Shown piece after piece: positions 6,029 to 9,420 of a stretch of DNA of 9,420 nt. Both the position numbers and the translations under genes were made by a program. Within the stretch, counting starts at the first letter, position 1. Every line of letters starts with the position of its first letter. The notes beneath the pieces are model-generated. The model had not been told where the DNA came from. It saw only the letters and a program-made list of their open reading frames with translations, and made no database searches. The stretch comes from Deltaproteobacteria bacterium (GTDB lineage: Bacteria; Desulfobacterota; Binatia; Binatales; Binataceae), in NCBI GenBank assembly GCA_021799555.1, contig JAJZAG010000134.1:1-9420 (forward strand), in the 5' to 3' direction.

Positions 6029-6511
6029 TTACGCGGCCGCGGTCGCCTGATGCCAGAAATCGACCCACACCTGCCCGCTCGGATCGAGTGCGACCACCTG
6101 GCCCGCGGCGGCGTACTGCTGGACGCTCGCGCCCGACGCGCGGTCGGTCGCGGTCACTGTATGGTCGTCGATCGCGAAGCAAACCATGCCGAGGTCGGCG
6201 AGCGTGATCGAGTTGTCCTGGTCGTAAAGGAAGACGCCCTTGCGCGCCGTGATCGAGATCGCACCCGCGGCTCCCGGATTATTGAGCGCGTTCTCTCCCG
6301 GAATTCCGTTGACGACGCGCTCGGCGCGGCCAACGATGCGCAGGGCGTTGGCCGTCGTGGTGGTCGCCGAAGCCGGCACCGCGTAGCCGTTGGCGTCGAT
6401 CGCGACGATTCCGCCGAGATAGATGTTGGTGTTCGCCTCGACTCCGAGAATGCGCATGCGGCCGCTGTCGGAGAGTTCGGGGGTGTTGCGTGAATTAGTC
6501 AATGCAGCCAT
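6029..6511 (-). CDS. Probable capsid decoration/cement protein (DUF2190-like)
   Basis: The 160-residue protein lies between the protease/scaffold and major capsid genes, where Mu-like phages often encode a small beta-rich outer-surface protein. It is rich in Val/Ile/Thr strands and Gly/Asn turns: TNIYLGGIVAIDANGYAVPA (28-47), VGRAERVVNG (60-69), ITARKGVFLYDQDNSITLAD (87-106), CFAIDDHTVTATD (111-123) and GQVVALDPSGQVWVDFW (137-153). The order matches capsid cement proteins, where GVFxY and a closing GxVWV strand recur. ATG at 6511 has AAGGA about 11 nt upstream; the protease gene ends 21 bp before. Function is inferred from position and composition. Confidence 0.65.
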   Translation of the reverse strand: MAALTNSRNTPELSDSGRMRILGVEANTNIYLGGIVAIDANGYAVPASATTTTANALRIVGRAERVVNGIPGENALNNPGAAGAISITARKGVFLYDQDNSITLADLGMVCFAIDDHTVTATDRASGASVQQYAAAGQVVALDPSGQVWVDFWHQATAAA

Positions 6512-6532
6512 CTCTGCACCATCCTTGTCGGG

Positions 6533-7105
6533 TTAGCGGTCGCCGGCGGCCGAATTGAGACTCAGAAAATCCGCGCGTCCATGCTTGCGCCGCGCGAAGT
6601 CGGCCGGGCTCACGCCCAGTTGCGCGCAGATTGCGAGCTCGGACGGTTCGAGCGTGGCGCGCGCGTGCGCCGCCGCCGCTGCCTGTACCGGATCGCCCGC
6701 GAAGGCGCCGTCGGAACCCAGGATCGCGGGCTGGCGCGCGACAAACGAGCCGAAGCCCTTTGGATCGGCCGCGCAGTAGGCGACGGCCCACTCGCGCTGC
6801 GCGGGAATCAGCTTGCCCGCCCGCATCGCCTCGTCCACCGCCGCTTCGGCGCGCTCGCGCGCGCGCTCGGCGCGCATCGCGTTAAGCTCGGTGAGCGCCT
6901 TCTGGAACTCGGCAACCGCGACAAAGCGGGCGGGATCGGCTTCGCGCGCGTTGACGGCGGCGTCCTTATCGCCCTGCGCCGCTGCGTTACCGTCGTCGTC
7001 CGCGGCGGCGGCCAGCGCGCGCACGGCGGCCAACACCGCTTCGGGAGCGACGCTGGCGTCTAGGCCAAGAATCTTCTTGAGCTGGGTCAGGAATTCTTCC
7101 ATCAT
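6533..7105 (-). CDS. Internal in-frame scaffold protein (Mu gpZ-like)
   Basis: The last 190 residues of the protease frame can be made as a separate product. ATG at 7105 (Met188) begins MMEEFLTQLKKILGLDA and continues into a charged helical region typical of phage scaffolds. In Mu the scaffold is likewise made from an in-frame internal start in gene I. A strong GAGAGG stands 5 nt upstream. The scaffold would direct shell assembly and be removed by the protease. Confidence 0.65.
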   Translation of the reverse strand: MMEEFLTQLKKILGLDASVAPEAVLAAVRALAAAADDDGNAAAQGDKDAAVNAREADPARFVAVAEFQKALTELNAMRAERARERAEAAVDEAMRAGKLIPAQREWAVAYCAADPKGFGSFVARQPAILGSDGAFAGDPVQAAAAAHARATLEPSELAICAQLGVSPADFARRKHGRADFLSLNSAAGDR

Positions 7106-7666
7106 CGTATCCTCTCGGGCCGCGGCGCGAGTTGCGGCCGCGGCGATTGCGGTCAGGTACAGGTTCGGATTATTGGTCAACCCCGCGCGCAGCAGGCGCG
7201 TGACGCGTCCGCTCGCCGGCTCGAACTGAAACACTGGTGAAACGTAGCGATACTCGCGCGCCGCGATCGCGTCGCGCGCCCGCGCCGTCCATTCGACGCG
7301 GCCCCACACCGCGCCGTCGCGCACCGCAAAGCCGACGATCCATCCGGCCGCCGGTGCGGGCCGTCCGGCGGGCGCGCCGAAATCGGTCGCATGGTCGTAA
7401 TCGATCGGCAACCCGGCGGCCATCGCGAGTTCCCTCGTCGCAGCGATCACGGCGGACGGATCCTCCACCTTGAACGGCCCGCGTCCGTCGCGTCCGGAGA
7501 AGACTCCGGCCGGTAGCAGCTCGATCCATTCGGGCGCGCCCGCCGCGCCGCCCGCGATTTCGGCGGGGGTGGCGGGCGCGCCGGCGGTATCGGCCGCCAG
7601 CGGACGGTTCAGTTTGCCTGCTGCCAATCCGCGGTCACCACCGGCGCGTGTGTTGAGGTTGCTCAT
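6533..7666 (-). CDS. Mu gpI-type head maturation protease with C-terminal scaffold
   Basis: The protein (377 residues, similar in size to Mu gpI) cleaves scaffold and head proteins during capsid maturation. The N-terminal half carries the protease signatures: WIELLPAGVFSGRDGRGPF (47-65), DYDHATDFG (89-97) with a conserved His, AAGWIVGF (106-113), then EYRYVSPVFQFEP (138-150) with a conserved Ser and LLRAGLTNNPNL (158-169). His92 and Ser143 are the likely active-site residues, though I cannot prove this by eye. The C-terminal half (from about 188) is a charged, Ala-rich helical scaffold. ATG at 7666 has no clear ribosome site but overlaps (ATGA) the end of a possible 19-codon leader frame, and the first family motif begins only at residue 47. 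It appears to be the first phage gene of the operon; no portal or terminase gene lies upstream in this window. Confidence 0.9.
   Translation of the reverse strand: MSNLNTRAGGDRGLAAGKLNRPLAADTAGAPATPAEIAGGAAGAPEWIELLPAGVFSGRDGRGPFKVEDPSAVIAATRELAMAAGLPIDYDHATDFGAPAGRPAPAAGWIVGFAVRDGAVWGRVEWTARARDAIAAREYRYVSPVFQFEPASGRVTRLLRAGLTNNPNLYLTAIAAAATRAAAREDTMMEEFLTQLKKILGLDASVAPEAVLAAVRALAAAADDDGNAAAQGDKDAAVNAREADPARFVAVAEFQKALTELNAMRAERARERAEAAVDEAMRAGKLIPAQREWAVAYCAADPKGFGSFVARQPAILGSDGAFAGDPVQAAAAAHARATLEPSELAICAQLGVSPADFARRKHGRADFLSLNSAAGDR
7111..7116 (-). promoter_or_regulatory. Internal Shine-Dalgarno GAGAGG for the scaffold start
   Basis: GAGAGG lies inside the protease coding region, 5 nt before ATG at 7105, and is better than any site before the full-length protease start. 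Confidence 0.65.
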
Positions 7667-7722
7667 CGAGAGACATTTTGCGATATCGCGGAGGTTTCCA
7701 TAAGGCTGAACTGTTCAGCCAT
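7663..7722 (-). CDS. Possible 19-residue leader peptide before the protease
   Basis: ATG at 7722 opens 19 codons (beginning MAEQFSLMETSAIS) whose TGA overlaps the protease ATG as ATGA. As the protease start has no ribosome site, coupling through this leader would explain its translation. The frame lies over the operator palindrome, and no clear ribosome site precedes it, so it may be chance. Confidence 0.25.
   Translation of the reverse strand: MAEQFSLMETSAISQNVSR
7680..7689. promoter_or_regulatory. Palindrome GCGATATCGC
   Basis: A perfect 10-bp palindrome lies between the larger operator-like repeat and the protease start. It may be a second protein-binding site; at this length, chance is not excluded. 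Confidence 0.3.
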
Positions 7723-7726
7723 GAAC
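7704..7726. promoter_or_regulatory. Operator-like palindrome with three GTTCA half-sites
   Basis: GGCTGAAC-T-GTTCAGCC (7704-7720) is a perfect 8+1+8 inverted repeat. A further TGAAC at 7722-7726 forms a second dyad with the inner GTTCA (4-bp spacer), so TGAAC/GTTCA elements occur three times in 20 bp. The 1-nt centre rules out a hairpin, and the placement between divergent genes suits a dimeric repressor or activator. GTTC/GAAC half-sites occur in LexA boxes of several phyla, but the spacing here matches no box I know. Confidence 0.55.
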
Positions 7727-7786
7727 TAATGTGGCTATGACCCTTACACTTGTTAGGCTGGATTTTCCGGATCGCAAGAAAACCCA

Positions 7787-8641
7787 ATGCTGACCGCACG
7801 GCCCGAACAGTGTACGATGCAGATTGAAATGGCGGAAAAAAAACTTAAACCAATAATTGAACTCTCGGATTTGACCATTGAACGCGGCGCCCCGATTCTG
7901 CGCGGCATCGCCTGGCGCGTCGAACACGGCCAAAACTGGGCCGTCCTCGGCGCCAACGGGTCCGGAAAGACCTCGATGCTGCGGGCGCTGACCGGCTATC
8001 TGCCTCCCACGCGCGGCACGATCCTCGTCCTCGGCGAGACCTTCGGCCGCGCCGACTGGCGCGAGCTGCGCACCCGGATCGGCATGGTCAGCTCGTCGAT
8101 CCAGCAACTTATGCCCGACGGCGAAACCGCGCTGGCCGCCGTGCTCTCCGGTAAATTCGCGATGATCGGTTACTGGGGCGAGGTCGCGCCGCGCGACCGA
8201 CGCGCCGCCGCCGCGATCCTCCGCCGCGTCGAGGCCCTGGCGCTGGCGCAACGGCCGTGGGGTTATCTCTCGCAGGGCGAACGCCAGCGCGTGCTGATCG
8301 GGCGGGCGCTGATGGCGGCGCCTAAGCTGTTAATCCTCGACGAGCCGTGCGCCGGACTCGATCCCGTAGCGCGCGAGCATTTCCTGCAATTCGTCGAACG
8401 GCTCGCGCACCGGCGCGGCGCGCCCGCGATGGTGATGGTGACACATCATGTCGAGGAGATTATGCCCGTCTTCTCGCACGTGCTCGTATTGCGCAAGGGA
8501 CGCGTGCTCGCCGCCGGTCCGCGCGCGCGAGTGCTGACTTCATCGACGTTAAGCAGGGCTTTCGGAGCACCCGTGCGGCTGCGGCGCCGCTCGGGCCGCT
8601 ACTCGCTTTCGGTGCCGCGCTCGTCATTGCGCGTCCTTTGA
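7787..8641 (+). CDS. ABC transporter ATP-binding protein, ModF/COG1119-like
   Basis: This cytoplasmic ATPase would power a transporter or act as a stand-alone ABC protein. All nucleotide-binding motifs are intact: Walker A GANGSGKT (55-62), Q-loop VSSSIQQ (101-107), signature LSQGE (161-165), Walker B LLILDE (181-186), D-loop AGLD (189-192) and H-loop His220 (MVTHH). The Q-loop wording and IELSDLTIERG start recall the COG1119 group annotated as molybdate-type ATPases (ModF/PhrA), although ModF of E. coli has two such domains and this has one. No permease or binding protein is adjacent. The longest frame is reported; in-frame ATGs at 7817 and 7829 are equally possible, no start has a good ribosome site, and family similarity begins only near residue 22. 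It is transcribed away from the phage operon and looks like a host gene. Confidence 0.87.
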   Translation: MLTARPEQCTMQIEMAEKKLKPIIELSDLTIERGAPILRGIAWRVEHGQNWAVLGANGSGKTSMLRALTGYLPPTRGTILVLGETFGRADWRELRTRIGMVSSSIQQLMPDGETALAAVLSGKFAMIGYWGEVAPRDRRAAAAILRRVEALALAQRPWGYLSQGERQRVLIGRALMAAPKLLILDEPCAGLDPVAREHFLQFVERLAHRRGAPAMVMVTHHVEEIMPVFSHVLVLRKGRVLAAGPRARVLTSSTLSRAFGAPVRLRRRSGRYSLSVPRSSLRVL

Positions 8642-8661
8642 GATGCGCCGGGGCGCAAAAG

Positions 8662-8694
8662 GCGACGGCCCGGGAGCAAGCCCGGGCCGTTCGC
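8662..8694. terminator. Strong hairpin terminator between convergent genes
   Basis: ACGGCCCGGG (8665-8674) pairs perfectly with 8681-8690 around a 6-nt AGCAAG loop. GCG at 8662-8664 extends the stem with CGC at 8692-8694 past a 1-nt bulge. It lies between the stops of the ABC gene and the SBBP protein gene. On the minus strand TTTT follows within a few bases, on the plus strand only TTCG, so it should work better for the minus-strand gene and may serve both. Confidence 0.75.
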
Positions 8695-8724
8695 GTAAAC
8701 CTCAACTACCGACTCTGTGGACCC

Positions 8725-9420
8725 TTAGGGCCGTCCGACGCCGGTTCCTGCGAGTCCGATCGTGAATTGTTGCTCGACCGGCGAACTGCCTACGATCAGC
8801 ACGTTGCCGGTAAAGTTGCCCGGGTGCGGCGGCCGGAATGACACGACCACCTTGCGCGAGCTTCCAGGCGCGAGCGAGAAGGTTCCTCCTCCTTTGATGA
8901 CAAAGAACGCGGTGTCGTTGAGCGGGGTCACATAGCCGGATTCCGCCGCGCTGCACGCGTTGCTGATCCGGAAGCTGCGCGTCACGCGTCCGCGCCCGGC
9001 AGGATGCTTCGGGAAATCGAGCGCGGTGGTACTGCTCTGGAGGCAGGCGCTCAAGGGCGTCGACGTCGCGGTCGGCGTCGGCGTGCTGGTTGCGGTCGCT
9101 GTCGCCGTGGGCGTCGCCGTGCGCGTCGCGGTTGCAGTTGCGGTGCTGGTTGCAGTCGGCGTCGCTGTGGCAGTCGCGGTTGCGGTGGACGTCGCCGTCG
9201 CAGTTGCGGTGCTGGTTGCGGTCGCAGTACTCGTCGCAGTTGCGGTGCTCGTCGCGGTCGGAGTCGCGAACGGCGTTGGACAGGTGCTTCCGACCGGATT
9301 GATAACCGTCAGGAAGGCGTTGGTGGAGCCGTTGCCCGATGCATTATTCACGAACTGATAGGCGTTGGGCGTGATCGGAAAGTCGGTCGAATAGGTAAGG
9401 CCGCTGACGAAGATATCGCC
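8725..9420 (-). CDS. C-terminal part of an SBBP-repeat, choice-of-anchor protein (5' end outside window)
   Basis: The frame is open to the window edge, so only the last 231 residues are visible; the GTG at 9351 is not the real start. Residues 1-45 are one SBBP repeat (GDIFVSGLTYSTDFPITPNA, then a dafLTxINPxGS ending), which builds beta-propeller blades in secreted or surface proteins. Residues about 52-122 are an alternating Thr/Ala/Ser/Pro linker. Residues 127-231 form an Ig-like ASPM/SPD-2/Hydin or choice-of-anchor-D type domain, with LDFPKHPAGRGRVTRSFRI, FSLAPGSSRKVVVSFRP and a closing FTIGLAGTG. Two Cys residues (after the propeller and in SACL) flank the linker, and another lies in SNACS. 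It is probably exported, though the signal peptide would lie outside the window. Binding partner or function is unknown. It ends 31 bp beyond a strong terminator. Confidence 0.8.
   Translation of the reverse strand, partial: GDIFVSGLTYSTDFPITPNAYQFVNNASGNGSTNAFLTVINPVGSTCPTPFATPTATSTATATSTATATSTATATATSTATATATATPTATSTATATATRTATPTATATATSTPTPTATSTPLSACLQSSTTALDFPKHPAGRGRVTRSFRISNACSAAESGYVTPLNDTAFFVIKGGGTFSLAPGSSRKVVVSFRPPHPGNFTGNVLIVGSSPVEQQFTIGLAGTGVGRP
9055..9267 (-). repeat. Degenerate hexamer repeat coding a Thr/Ala/Ser linker
   Basis: About 71 codons alternate Thr with Ala, Ser or Pro. The DNA is an imperfect run of GTCGCG/GTTGCG-like hexamers on the plus strand. It encodes a flexible, probably O-glycosylatable spacer and is prone to slippage, so its length may vary between strains. 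Confidence 0.8.

Larger units (their letters stand above)
7667..7786. promoter_or_regulatory. Divergent control region between phage operon and ABC gene
   Basis: This 120-bp stretch is less GC-rich than its surroundings and must hold the promoters of the ABC gene (plus) and probably of the phage operon (minus). It contains two palindromes. I could not pick convincing -35/-10 pairs on either strand. TATGAC near 7736 and TTATGG near 7702 (minus) are weak -10 candidates only. Confidence 0.5.

Noticed and set aside
5561..6493. 310-codon open frame on the plus strand
   Set aside because: Antisense to capsid and decoration genes; the repeated Arg/Asp/Val pattern is typical of reverse-frame translation.
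7704..7720. Palindrome as a terminator
   Set aside because: A 1-nt centre cannot form a hairpin loop without opening several pairs, and no T-run follows; an operator is the better reading.
7715..8251. 178-codon open frame on the minus strand
   Set aside because: Antisense to the ABC ATPase with all motifs intact, so the plus-strand gene is the real one.
9055..9267. Repeats considered as a CRISPR or intergenic satellite array
   Set aside because: The units are short hexamers without spacers and keep an open frame as a Thr/Ala linker.
1..9420. tRNA genes, integrase, transposase, attachment repeats or CRISPR arrays
   Set aside because: None was found by eye on either strand; the operator region shows no obvious att-like duplication within the window.

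Overview
The window is GC-rich bacterial DNA. About 7.7 kb of it is the structural-gene operon of a contractile-tailed (myovirus-type) prophage or phage-derived element. All of its genes lie on the minus strand and read from about 7.7 kb down to position 1. The host cannot be named from this sequence. High GC, a long alternating Thr/Ala/Ser linker in a secreted-type protein, SBBP propeller repeats and a small RRM protein together suggest an environmental deltaproteobacterium-like or Binatota-like lineage; this is an impression, not a proof.

Layout in the direction of the phage operon. A compact divergent control region (about 7667-7786) holds palindromic operator-like DNA. The head module follows: a Mu gpI-type maturation protease (6533-7666) with an internal, well-placed ribosome site for a separate scaffold (6533-7105), a probable capsid decoration protein (6029-6511), the Mu gpT-type major capsid protein (5045-5992), a 155-bp interval with two strong perfect hairpins, and Mu gp36-like (4455-4889) and gp37-like (3630-4451) connector proteins. 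The tail module comes next: sheath (2013-3551), P2 FII-type tube (1482-2000), tail assembly chaperone E (1112-1435), and an E' extension reached by a predicted -1 ribosomal frameshift on A AAT TTT (1142-1136, ending at 978). The chaperone pair is followed not by a tape-measure gene but by a canonical 96-residue RRM RNA-binding protein (655-945), and then by P2 GpU-like tail terminator (10-597). The operon runs off the left edge.

Together these genes would make a capsid, a neck and a contractile tail of Mu head / P2 tail mosaic type. Three things stand out: the tape-measure gene is absent from its usual place and an RNA-binding protein sits there; terminase, portal and MuF-type genes are absent upstream of the protease, where an unrelated ABC ATPase gene begins instead; and sheath and gp37-like proteins share one beta-rich module. 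All reading frames are intact with good ribosome sites, so this is not a visibly decayed remnant. A domesticated particle (gene-transfer-agent-like or other) and an ordinary mosaic prophage with split modules are both possible.

To the right lie host-type genes: a ModF-like (COG1119-type) ABC ATPase on the plus strand (7787-8641), a strong hairpin terminator (8662-8694) shared by convergent genes, and the C-terminal part of a large SBBP-repeat protein on the minus strand (8725-9420, cut by the window edge) with a 71-residue Thr/Ala linker and a choice-of-anchor/Hydin-like domain.
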